DNA from: Darksidea phi | Taxonomy: Eukaryota; Ascomycota; Dothideomycetes; Pleosporales; Lentitheciaceae | Direction: 5' to 3' | NCBI GenBank assembly: GCA_030770425.1 | Contig: JASJFT010000013.1 | Location: forward strand, 248,001-312,000 | Length of the DNA: 64,000 nucleotides | Shown here: one piece after another, positions 43,700-53,705 of the stretch | How positions within the stretch are numbered: position 1 is the stretch's first letter | How the letters are laid out: every line of letters starts with the position of its first letter | Position numbers and translations under genes: made by a program | Notes under the pieces: generated by a model | Told to the model about the DNA's origin: nothing | Seen by the model: only the letters and a program-made list of their open reading frames with translations | The model's database searches: none

Positions 43700-46110
43700 A
43701 TGGCCACAGAAGGCGATTTGATCAACCTCAAGATCCTCTCGCCGTCCACCGAAGTCGAGTGCGGCGTCAACCTCCCCGACCTGCCCGCATGCACGACCAT
43801 CAAAGAGCTCCGCCAGAAGATCCAGGATGCGGCACCCTCGAAGCCAGCGACGGAGCGCATGCGCCTCATCTATCGAGGACGGGTAGTGGCCAACGACAAC
43901 GACAAGCTGGTAGACATCTTTGGACTGGAGAGCGTCCGTTACCCGTCACCACACAGGAATGCACTGTTAACAGCCAGCAGATCCGTGAATCTAAGGACCA
44001 GAGCCTGCATCTGGTCCTGCGCGAGCTTCCAAATGCGTCCTCTGCACCGTCGCCAGCTCCGCGTTCCTCGACCGCCCCGCCGAATCCCTTCCGCCCGGCT
44101 CCAGGCCCACCTCAGAGCCCGCTGCAAACAAATCCCTTCCGCGCGCTTCCCCAAGGCCGTCCGAATTCGCAACCGCAACTCCCACAGCCGCACCATCACC
44201 ATCATCCCTATGCGCATGCACATCACCATCACCGCATGCATGCCGTAAACCCATTCGCCCCAGGCCAGCCTATCCCGTTGCCCCCGCATCTGCAACAACA
44301 GTTTGCACAAGCAATGGCCCAGAATGCACAGCACAACCAGGCGCAGAATCATTCGCCGAACCCGGAGACAGCCGGAGGTGCTTCTACTTCTGGAGACGAT
44401 GCTCAGGCGCAACAACCGGCATCTAGGCCGCCAACTGGTTCACCAGTACCGAACTTGCCTCCCAACACTTCTAGAACGATACGCCAGGAAGGCGTAGGGC
44501 CGAATGGTGAACGGTGGACCGTGACATGGAACAACACCAATGTTACTATACCGATCAACGCCAACCAGCAGCCCATTCTCCTGCGACCGTTCCCTCACCC
44601 ACCTGGCTTCCCTCTTCCGGCCCAGCGGACACCATCCCCCGCGTCCGCAAACCTCCCTGAGCAGGGGTCGTCACGAACAGAAGCCGCCATGGACCACGCG
44701 AGACGAGAAATGAACAATATGAGAGCATTACTGCAACCACCTGGTGGACAAGCCGCAGCGGTGGGTGCGCTCGCTGCCGCAAACTCGCCAGCACGGCGTT
44801 TTGACCAGATGCGTATCGCGGCCCAGAATATTATAGGAAGGCTAGACAATGCCGATCGCGCGCTGGCATCTCTTGTCAGGGATCCGAGGATGGCGCAGAG
44901 TCCGGAGTTTGTTAGCCTGCAACGGACTGCTGCTGGGCTGAGAGAGGAGGCTGTAGACATCAATCGCATGGTGGATCTCCTGCGAGAGGACATCTTCTCT
45001 AATGAAGCTCCCACAACTCAAGGCGTATCTTCTGCTACACCGTCGACTTCGCGCACAGCGTCAGCCACGCCATCAGCGTCTACGCAAACGCAGACTCCGG
45101 CCGAATTCCCACCAGAGCTATTTATATTATCGAGTCCGCAAGGCCCGGTCGGCGTTCTCTTCGATCAGCGAGGCACCTACACTACTTCACCTATGATCCC
45201 AACGTTGCCATTCCAGGCCTTCAACCAGCAATTCGCCGCTAACAGACAGCTCATTGCGGGCATTGGACAACAAATCACCCAGAACTTGATACAACTACCT
45301 AATCAACTAGGCACGCCGCAAGCTCAGGTGCATCAACCGGCCACTGGCGCACAACCAGTGAGAGGGCAACCCCAAAACCAGCCCCAGCCCCAGAATCCGA
45401 ATCAAAACCAGCCCGCGCCAGCAGCACCAGAGCAAGACCGGGTTGGCCTCATCGCTGGCCATCTATGGCTGCTCTTCAAGCTCGCTTGCTTTGTCTACTT
45501 CTTCGCTGGTGGTGGTGGCTGGTACAGACCCGTCATGCTGGGCATAATCGCCGGCGTTGTCTACCTCGCTCAAATCGGCATCTTCGAAAACCAGTTCAAC
45601 ATAGTCCGGCGCCATTTCGAAGCCATACTCCCACTCGCGGACCGCGCAGTGCAAAATCCAAACCAACAGAATGCCAACGGTCATGGCGCACAGAACCGAC
45701 GAGTCGAGCCGGGTCAGAACCTCACGCCCCAAGAAGCCGCACAACGAATGGTCGACCAACGTCACGACCAGCGCTTTGGCTGGATCCGCGAAACTATGCG
45801 CTCGACCGAACGTGCTTTCGCCCTCTTCGTGGCCAGTCTGTGGCCCGGTATCGGCGAGCGCATGGTGCAGGCGCAAGAGGAGCGAGAGCGGGCTGAGCGG
45901 GCGGCCGAAGAAGAGAGACAGAGGCTAGAGGAAGAAAGACGGCAAGAAGAAGAGCGGAAATTGTCGGAACAGAGTGCTAGTGCTGACGTGCCGCAGACCG
46001 AGAATGCGGAGACTGTGGCCCAGGGTAGTTCGCATCCGTATTCGTCTAGTTCGAGTGCCAAGGGGAAGGAGAAGGCGGTGGCGTCTGTGAACGGTGAGGC
46101 TGCTGGTTAG
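43700..46110 (+). CDS. Ubiquitin-like-domain ER membrane protein (HERP/Usa1-like)
   Basis: Exon 1 is 43700-43933 and exon 2 is 43978-46110 (788 aa; 787 if the alternative acceptor three bases on is used). An N-terminal ubiquitin-like domain (about 8-105) contains TTIKELRQKI and ERMRLIYRGRVV. A long Pro/Gln/Asn/His-rich region follows, including a striking His tract (HHHHHPYAHAHHHH) near residues 145-165. Two membrane segments at about 568-617 (GHLWLLFKLACFVYFFAGG, PVMLGIIAGVVYLAQIGIF) form the HERP-like hairpin. A charged coiled coil (AEEERQRLEEERRQEEERK) near 730-755 ends the cytosolic side. HERP and yeast Usa1 scaffold the Hrd1 ubiquitin ligase in ER-associated degradation; that role is inferred here from architecture. 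The donor is a non-standard GTCCGT. Confidence 0.8.
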
Positions 46111-47490
46111 GGTTGTTGTTTGGTGGCGGTGATGAATGGTGGCGGATGGCGCTCTTCTCTTTGTGGCGGATGGCTTGTAAGGTTTCCTCGAGATGGGGCA
46201 CAAAATAGCATAGCAGGGATTCGGATTCGGATTCGGTTTGTATTGGCTGGGGTGTATTCCATGTCTTTCGATCCATCGATACGCGATTTCCAGTCTACGT
46301 GTCATGTCAAGCCCTTTGAGCTTTGAACATAATTTGCTTTGCTTCAATGAAGTTACTTGTCGTGAAAGGGGGCAGTGCAATGCAGTGCAGTGCAGTACAG
46401 TGTTTGTTGTGTACAGGTAGGTTAAACAATGTGGACAATGAATGGGACAGAGAAACTCACCATCAGCCTTCAGCATAGCCCCCCTGCGTAGCCATGGACA
46501 TGGACATGAATAACAAAGCGGAGCGGAGCGGGGACAGAGCGGAACTTGATCCTTCCGAGTACAGACAGACTACATACAGAGGTGAGCAAGGTTTACGATG
46601 TCACAATGCGATGTCGATATCAATACCTCAATACCAACATAACGAAGTAAGAGCTGTATTGAAATGCTGTTTGATAAAAAGTATTGGATAGGTAGGCGGT
46701 TGATGTTGATGTACATGTAGATGTACATCTAAAGCTTTTGCACTGGATTGGATTGGATTGGAATGATGTATGTAATTAGTAGTATATACAGAATTTTTTG
46801 CGGATATTGAAGGAGTGTACTTTTTCTCTGTTTGGGCCTTTTCTCCTACGCTATACTCCTATTCCTACTCCTGCAAGCGAACTTTTATGTATCCACACCG
46901 TGCTTGTACCCGTGCGGATTCTTACAAGGAACGACGGATAGTAAAACAATGGAGGAGAAAAGACTGATGGGAGACGGGAAAATGATAAGAGATAAAAATG
47001 TATGTGAGATGGTAAAAGTAAAGGGTTGTGGTGTAAATTACCTCCATATATACATAGATACATAGATACATCGAAGTGAACTAAAGTGGAATAAAAGAGA
47101 GTTGTGGTAAAGGATGGACAGTGAACTGAAGTGGAAGGTAGAATGTATAGGCTCATGCTGATGCTGATGCAATGCTTTGGTGTAAGGCGGGAAGGAAACA
47201 GAAAGGGAACGCTGGGTTGGGCTTGGTTGGGTTTGTGTTGCTGCCGCCAAGGGGTGGGTGTAGGCGTACAGATGCGGAATGCGGAATGCTACGCTAAAAT
47301 CGCATGGGAAAAAGGCTGGAACGCGTTGAAAATGCTGAGAATGTGTTGGTGTTGGTTTTGGCGTATGCTATCCATGTGGCGCTGTTTTTGGAGGGGGGGT
47401 ATCTTCCATTTTCCAACCACCATTTTCCTCCCTTCTTCTCCATCCATCCAAAGCAAGACGACAACAACGACAATAAAAGAGCCGCCCAGC
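46111..47490. other. Convergent intergenic region rich in simple repeats
   Basis: It holds the 3' UTRs of the UBL gene (plus) and the ferric reductase gene (minus). Simple repeats include GGATTC units at 46219-46235, GCAGT units at 46372-46400, GATTG units near 46745-46760 and ACATAGAT units near 47050. The many short frames here are low-complexity shadows. No gene is supported. Confidence 0.5.
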
Positions 47491-49344
47491 TCAATAAGTG
47501 AAAGCCTCCTCAATAAAATCCACGCTGCCAACCTCCAAATGCTTCCGCGTCGCCGCCCTCACACTATCCGCCATAGCCCCACTCGCACAAACAGTAACAG
47601 CCATGGCGCCCACACGCGTCGCCATCTCCTGCTCCAGAATAGTCTCGGCAGACATGCGCCCCGCAAACATCTGCACGCTGCTACTGGCATGGTTCTCGAC
47701 GCGCCCTTTGGGTCGCGAGATGAAGAGTTTGATGCGTAGGACACGCTTGCGGCCCGGTAAGCGAAGGATCTGGTCCATCCAGGGACGTACCCATTCGAGA
47801 CACTCGGAGTCCGGGACTGTCCATGCGAGGAGAATGCGTTGGGTTGCTGTGGTGCCGTTTGCCGCGCCCTCGATTAAGTGCTTGAGGTACATGACTTGGT
47901 GCGTTATGCCGACGCCGCCGGCGAAGAGCACGGCGGTGCCGTAGGAATCCAAGCTGTGGTGGCCGCCGTAGGGGCCCTCGATGAAGCCCCAGGTGGTGAA
48001 GTGCGTGTTGGGCGCCCGACACGCTTTTTCGTACATTTTGCGGGTGAGGCCTGTTCGTGCGCGGCAGATGAGGCTGATTTGCTTTGTGGATTGGGATGCG
48101 GTGGCGGGGATGCCGCCTTCAAGGGTGGAGAAGGAGAGTTCTTTGGAAGCTGGGGATGGCGGGTAGGCCCAGGCGACTGAGAAGGGGTGCGACGACCAGA
48201 GTGCGAGCGCGGGCATGTACATGTGCACGTGGCAGCCCGGACGGGGGTGCCAGCTGCCGACCATGTCGATTGTGAGGCGGACGGCTTCGCCAGGGAGGGC
48301 CTCGACTTTGATGGAGGAAGTGCGGTTGTGGCGGACGTTGTAATAGACGATGTAGACGCCCCGCATGAACAACTCGCCGCCGTAGAAGATGAAGATAAGG
48401 TGCATCCAGGGCACCTGGGGAAGGGCGTGGCGCTCGAGATGCAGGTATAGACCCAGGAAACAGAACAAGACGCAGAGACGGTGGATGTTGAGGAAAGTCT
48501 CATAAAAAGCGTGACGGAAGGGCGACCAGGCTTGGATACCGAGGAAGACAAAGGCAGCTGTGCCGACCATGCCCCAAGTGTAGGATTCTTCGTCGCGGAG
48601 GCCGTCCACAACAGCTTGCCAGCCGTGGCCGGTCCGCGTGTTGTGAACCCAGCATGCCGTGTGCACGATGGCTTCCGAGATGCAGATACGCGCGCCCCAG
48701 CGGTGGAAGAGGTTGAAGTCGTCATAGGAGACCTGGAGGAGGGGAATAAGCGGGTTGTTACGGAGAGCGAAGAGGACCGTTGGGATGAGGTTGAGCGCGG
48801 CAAGGGTACCAGAGCGTCCACGGAGGGCAGCGATGATATGCGCGTGTTCTGGTTTGCCCCACGGCAGTGCCAGGCAGTATGCGAGGTTCATGGCGACGTA
48901 GACGACCAGCATGACCATGTGCCAGCGACCGGGTAATGTGCCGTTGTCGATTGCAGAGGAGATCTGGAAGGAGGCATTGTGTCTCTTCTTGTGTAGCGGT
49001 GCCTGTAGGAGATGGCGATTTAACCACGGCCACCACCATGTCTGGTTTGTTTCCCAATATGCCTGTTTCTCATTGCCCATGACGGACAAGTGCCGTGTAT
49101 GTCTCCAGAACATGTTGCAGAATCTTAGCGTTAGCAGTGCGACGCCGCAGACCAGTAATGTGTATAGGAAGACATCCACCCAGAGGTAGTTGCCAGTCTG
49201 GTCGACACCGGTTAGGCCCCATGCATATGATAGCGACTTGGTCTCCGCTGCGTTCCAGCCATCCAGAAATTTTGCGCGGGGTGTAAGGTCATGTGCGGCC
49301 GTACTCGGTTGCTCCGCCCTCCGGAGGTGGAGGTAGGGCGACAT
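47491..49344 (-). CDS. Ferric/cupric reductase, FRE type
   Basis: A single-exon frame of 617 aa starts at the ATG read from 49344. Several membrane segments lie between about residues 52 and 335, including the ferric reductase domain. Two heme pairs are visible with the classical spacing: H214/H228 and H288/H302, each pair 14 residues apart. The FAD-binding HPFSVAW motif is at 386-392. NADPH-binding elements are GPYGG at 457-461 and GGVGITH at 476-482. Known role: plasma-membrane transfer of electrons from NADPH through FAD and two hemes to extracellular Fe3+ or Cu2+, feeding high-affinity uptake. No signal peptide is evident. NOX-type oxidases share the fold, but the length and motifs fit FRE better. 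There is no iron-cluster partner such as a multicopper oxidase in the window. Confidence 0.9.
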   Translation of the reverse strand: MSPYLHLRRAEQPSTAAHDLTPRAKFLDGWNAAETKSLSYAWGLTGVDQTGNYLWVDVFLYTLLVCGVALLTLRFCNMFWRHTRHLSVMGNEKQAYWETNQTWWWPWLNRHLLQAPLHKKRHNASFQISSAIDNGTLPGRWHMVMLVVYVAMNLAYCLALPWGKPEHAHIIAALRGRSGTLAALNLIPTVLFALRNNPLIPLLQVSYDDFNLFHRWGARICISEAIVHTACWVHNTRTGHGWQAVVDGLRDEESYTWGMVGTAAFVFLGIQAWSPFRHAFYETFLNIHRLCVLFCFLGLYLHLERHALPQVPWMHLIFIFYGGELFMRGVYIVYYNVRHNRTSSIKVEALPGEAVRLTIDMVGSWHPRPGCHVHMYMPALALWSSHPFSVAWAYPPSPASKELSFSTLEGGIPATASQSTKQISLICRARTGLTRKMYEKACRAPNTHFTTWGFIEGPYGGHHSLDSYGTAVLFAGGVGITHQVMYLKHLIEGAANGTTATQRILLAWTVPDSECLEWVRPWMDQILRLPGRKRVLRIKLFISRPKGRVENHASSSVQMFAGRMSAETILEQEMATRVGAMAVTVCASGAMADSVRAATRKHLEVGSVDFIEEAFTY

Positions 49345-51419
49345 GTGTATTTTTGTGGGCGCGGTCGTAGATATCGAGTCGCTTTCTGGACACAGGGAAT
49401 TCTGCGCTTAGGCAAAGTGGTTGATCTGTCGGTTCAGGGAAGCGTTGAGCGACGTTTGTCCAGTTTGTCGGTGAAGGTCTAAATGAATGCGCGTTGCACT
49501 ACCAGGTGCACTCGGGAGTATGTGAAATAGGGTACGGTCCTGGGAAGAATTTGCGCAACAGGATCGCTTGGAATGTAGTCGCGTGTTGACAATGTATGGA
49601 ACAAAGGCGTTCTTTAATCGTCACCTTGAATGCATCACAATGGTCGAAAGGTCCAGCGTTGCGATAAAGAGTCGGTATAGTTGAATATGCACAATGAATG
49701 GAAAGGTGTGAGGTCCAAGTATGCGCTACACAGCGGCGAAGCCAAGTGGTGTTGAGTGTGAAGTGAAGGATGTCGTCCTGTCCAGGGATGAGGAGGTAGG
49801 ATCGGCACAATGCAGACGTCGAGCTGCTAATGAATGTCCAGGATGCAGGGCAGCCAGTGAATATGGTCCGAGTACCGAAAGAGAGTAGAAATGAGACAAG
49901 AGACAAAGAGGCCAGGCCAAGTCCACTCAGGCCGTCCAGAGCTCCGGCAGATCAGACGACAAAAGAACGACGGCAGCGGTCAAAACGAGCGAACAACGAC
50001 GCAAGGTCTGAAAACGAAGGAACACGGTACCGCAGCCCGTCGCAGAATGCGTGGACTCGGAAGAAGGAGAGGATGGCTGTGGATATCAGCATGGTCGTGG
50101 GGAGCGGGCCAATCGACTCGCTACCGTCGTCCGAACAAACGAAACGCCGAAACAGACCAGCGGCCCCAAGCCAGCCACTCACGAGTCCGTGCCTGGGCTC
50201 GTACTCGAAACACGCCGTCCCCAGAGTCCATGGCAGGGGTTGCCTTCATGCGCCGTCGGAGCCTCAGAGGTCGCACCGCGGCCACTGCGAAACGGCTTGG
50301 TTTGCCATCGCGGTCTGGCCGGCACACGCCACCCTTCGACGGGAACACGCCTCGCCCGTCCATTCGCTCCCCTCGATCCACGCCGGCCGCCTCTTCAGCT
50401 GCTGCCCCCCCTTCTCCTTCTCCCCACAGTCACACCGCCACGGCACGAGGTTCGCTTCTCAAGACGCAATCTCAGTCCACCGCCGCGCGAGGGTGCTCGA
50501 CATGAAACGTCCGCAAAATGACGTCCTTTAGTCCCAAGCCTGCGGCAACAGCCTAGTCCCAAAGCGGGCAAGCAAGCGAGGCGGTCCCGGCTGTCGATCG
50601 CTACCGAGCCGCGTGACTTGCTCAAAACATCCGTACCAAGCCTTTGGCGGACTCGACGCGCTCCCACGCAATCTGCCCCTGCGATAACCACGGAGTTTGC
50701 GCCGTGCACCAATTGCGCTGCAGCACAAAAGACGTGCCGAGTCCGCGGGCCCATCGGACAGCCGTTTGTGGAGAGAAGGCTCACGGACTGATCGATAAAG
50801 ACTGCGCCTTGTCTCCCCCCGCGAGCCGGGTAGAGACAGTGCCTCGCTTGGCACGCAGGGCACCTTCAGGCCAGCTAATTAACTACCAGGCCTTCCAAAA
50901 CTCGAACCACGGACGATAGAATTTCCATCGCGTGGGTGTAAATGGAACATGCGGCCCACGGAAGATCCACGGAGGTATGCTTCTCACATCCATGAGTGCT
51001 TCGGATGGTTCGGGCCGTGGTTTGCACGTGCGAGTTGATTCACTTCGCTGCGAGCATCATGCACGCATTACGACAGCATACCCCAATTACGCCAGCAAGC
51101 TACCCCATACCCACCCATCCCATTTCATCAAGGAAGATTACGCTCACATACAGCAAGCGGTTCGGAAGAGGATCTGGTTCATACGTCGGACTGCCTTACA
51201 TGCCTGTATGTGCGCTGCAGCGACCCAGTCATCTATCCTGCAAGCTTGCTGTATCACCTGCTAACCACCGCCATGCTTGATTCATATCAATATTGTTGTT
51301 CATAGCCCCATTTTGCCGCCGAGAAGAACGGCAGTCGTGGTCATACGTGCAGTCTCGAGCCCACGACATCGTTCAATTCAGGCCACAACTCCCGGTTTAC
51401 GCACTGGATCGCCCCTCTG
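49345..51419. other. GC-rich intergenic region upstream of the ferric reductase gene
   Basis: Between 49830 and 50860 long frames are open on both strands at once (up to 233 codons). None has a domain, and their Arg/Ser/Pro/His-rich composition suggests stop-poor GC-rich DNA, not genes. The proximal part is the ferric reductase promoter and 5' UTR. No gene is supported; a lineage-specific gene cannot be excluded. Confidence 0.4.
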
Positions 51420-52903
51420 GGCTACCGCCGGTCTCCACACTGTGCGGCATCAAACGCAAACGCTCATTTTCTTCTGAGGCTGATCCCGAGAATACGGAAG
51501 GTGGTCGCCCTTCAAAACCGCCTAGAAGTCCCGGCAGCACTACTCTTTCCCAAGAAAACCCCCGAGAATTTAGCGCGCAAACCATAACCAGTACACCTAG
51601 CTTAAAAAGGCTTCTTGGTCGCGGCATTCTACCACAAAGTCGGATATAACATCTGGCGAACGTCGAACGTCCGGAATAATATTACTCTTTCTTTCTATCG
51701 CTTCCAGCATCTCTATGCTGCTTGGGTCCATATCCACACCTCACCCCCCGACGACACACAAGCTGCTGTGACGCCATCATTGGACGCAAGCACGCTCAGC
51801 AGCACCTGAACAAAATTAAAGTCATAGCTGAAGACGTTCCTCACCGCTCAGACAAACGGGTCGGCGCTTCGGATGGCGAAGACGATTTCGTTCACATATT
51901 CCTCCAAGCTCTTAGCGCTATCAAGACCGACGCCCTCTGCTACCATGAAAAAGCCGACCGGCGGGAGGAGCTCAAACCACTGCCGCCACAAGTAAATTTT
52001 AATGCACACTTCTTAGCAGATCCAGCCGTGGTCGGCACGCCTCCGGCTCTACCACTCAAGCATCAATAGCGATCTACCGACAAGAGTCATCCCTCTACGA
52101 CCGATGTAACCGACATCTCGCAGGCCGACCCGCCCCCGGGATCCGACATGTTGCCTTCTTCGGCTGGCCCTCTTGCCATGGAAAGAGCGGGAGAACGCTC
52201 CCCGATCAAGATACCGCGTTCTGACATCCCAATTGGCACAGATAAGATGGAACTCACGTCTCGTCTTGCGTCACCACGTCCCAGTAATGAATCGCCTGAG
52301 CAGCTTCCCCCCTGGCTCCAGAACAAGATGAAGCGTAATGATCCAGACAGGCCGTCTGAACCGTGGCTGATCTCGGTACCCGCCCCACGCGCATCCGACC
52401 TTCCTTTTCCCTTTGCCGTCGTCGAAGGCAAAGGCTTATTATTCTACGGGACGGTCAATCTTCGAAAGCCGAGCACCAAGCCGCCGTCTGGGCAGCTTGC
52501 GCGCTAAAGATCCAGCTCGATCTAGAAGACGTTGCGAGCACGAGACTCTGACCTGTCGCCCGCGTCACAATCTCCGCCGCTCGTGTTCTTCTCCGTCTGC
52601 ACCGAAGGCCCGCTTCACGAACTGTGGGCTCACTATGTCCTGTGCGAAGGTGGTGGCTCGAACAGGTTCAACGCGACGCTATTGGAGTGTTGTCGTGCGG
52701 GCTTGCTACATCAGGTGGAGAGCTTTCTTGTGGCCTTCGATAATTTGCATCGCTGGGGCACGGGAGACTTTGGGTTACGTGGCCGAGCCTCTGAAGACGG
52801 TGGCGAGCGTTGCAGGCATGAAATGAGCATGTACATATTCATTTTAGCGTTTTCCGAGGCTCCCCAGGCTTATGCTCGATGTACTGAATGCTTTCTACGG
52901 TAG
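51420..52903 (+). pseudogene. Broken DUF7924-type gene
   Basis: Most of the similarity lies in one plus frame (codons starting at 51293, 51722, 52148 and 52532 are all in phase), with stops at 51647-51649, near 51695 and at 52067-52069. The core resembles the fungal DUF7924 family: DLPFPFAVVEGK, then AYYSTGRSIFE in a second frame (from about 52430), AEHQAAVWAACALKIQLDLED in a third (about 52470-52545), and SDLSPASQSPPLVF..CTEGPLHELWAHYV back in the first. Two or more small indels have therefore shifted the frame within about 120 bp. An N-terminal KRKR basic patch (about 51450) matches the usual disordered start. No intron arrangement that repairs all breaks was seen. Function of the family is unknown; it is common in expanded, decaying fungal gene families. 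Confidence 0.55.
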
Positions 52904-53523
52904 ATGGAGACTCGTCCCTGTCTGCTCACTACTATCTACTTGCGCTGCGATCCACACTCACGTTCTCCATATCTAAGCATAGCGGCCACGTGGAATCTAG
53001 TCCGCCTCGGTGAAAGACCCCGTTCGTGCACACGGCAATAGTAAAAAATATATTCGTTAATGCCCACCAAGCGTCCGTACATCCGTACCCATCTTCGCAT
53101 GGCTCATCTAAACAATCAACAGCCAAATCTACGCCGACATTTCTACGCCCCACGTGTAAAACTGAACATGCACCGTTGACGGCCAAGCACGACCACGCCA
53201 CCCATCCACGGCCTTGTTTCCGAACACGCGATCCAACCTCCTTCATACCCAAACTCGTTGCTCGTCTCACACACCACCGCGAGCCGTCCCGCCCACCAAC
53301 ATCAGCATTGAACCCCAAGACCACGCCAACACGCAAGCGCGCCACCGCCAAAGCGCCACCATAATATTTCCACCATTGACCCGCACGCCACCTCGCCCCA
53401 AGTAACCACCACCACTTACAAAAGCCTTGTGTTAATTTTGACAGGATGGCAATCAAATACACATGAAACGCGCCGTCACCGTCACCGCCAACCCAGACCC
53501 TCACTAATCAAGAGGTAAGGTAC
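52904..53523. other. Intergenic region, no supported gene
   Basis: A 190-codon minus-strand frame (52932-53504) begins only at GTG and has no domain. It lies where the 3' UTR of the DIP2-like gene should be. Confidence 0.4.
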
Positions 53524-53667
53524 TTATCGTGCATGAGGCTCTTGATTAAACTTCATCGAGTCCGGCCCGCTGCCGGCGAAATTCATCGTCATGAGCGCTT
53601 CCTGCCGCCACTCATTATCCTCGCTGTCGCTAGAGTCACGACTCGACGACGCATTTGCTACTCTCAG

Positions 53668-53705
<38 letters not shown>

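Noticed and set aside
49830..50531. 233-codon plus-strand frame as a gene
   Set aside because: It competes with equally long frames on both strands and has a low-complexity composition and no motif or splice evidence.
52932..53504. 190-codon minus-strand frame
   Set aside because: It starts only at GTG, has no domain, and lies in the expected 3' UTR of the DIP2-like gene.
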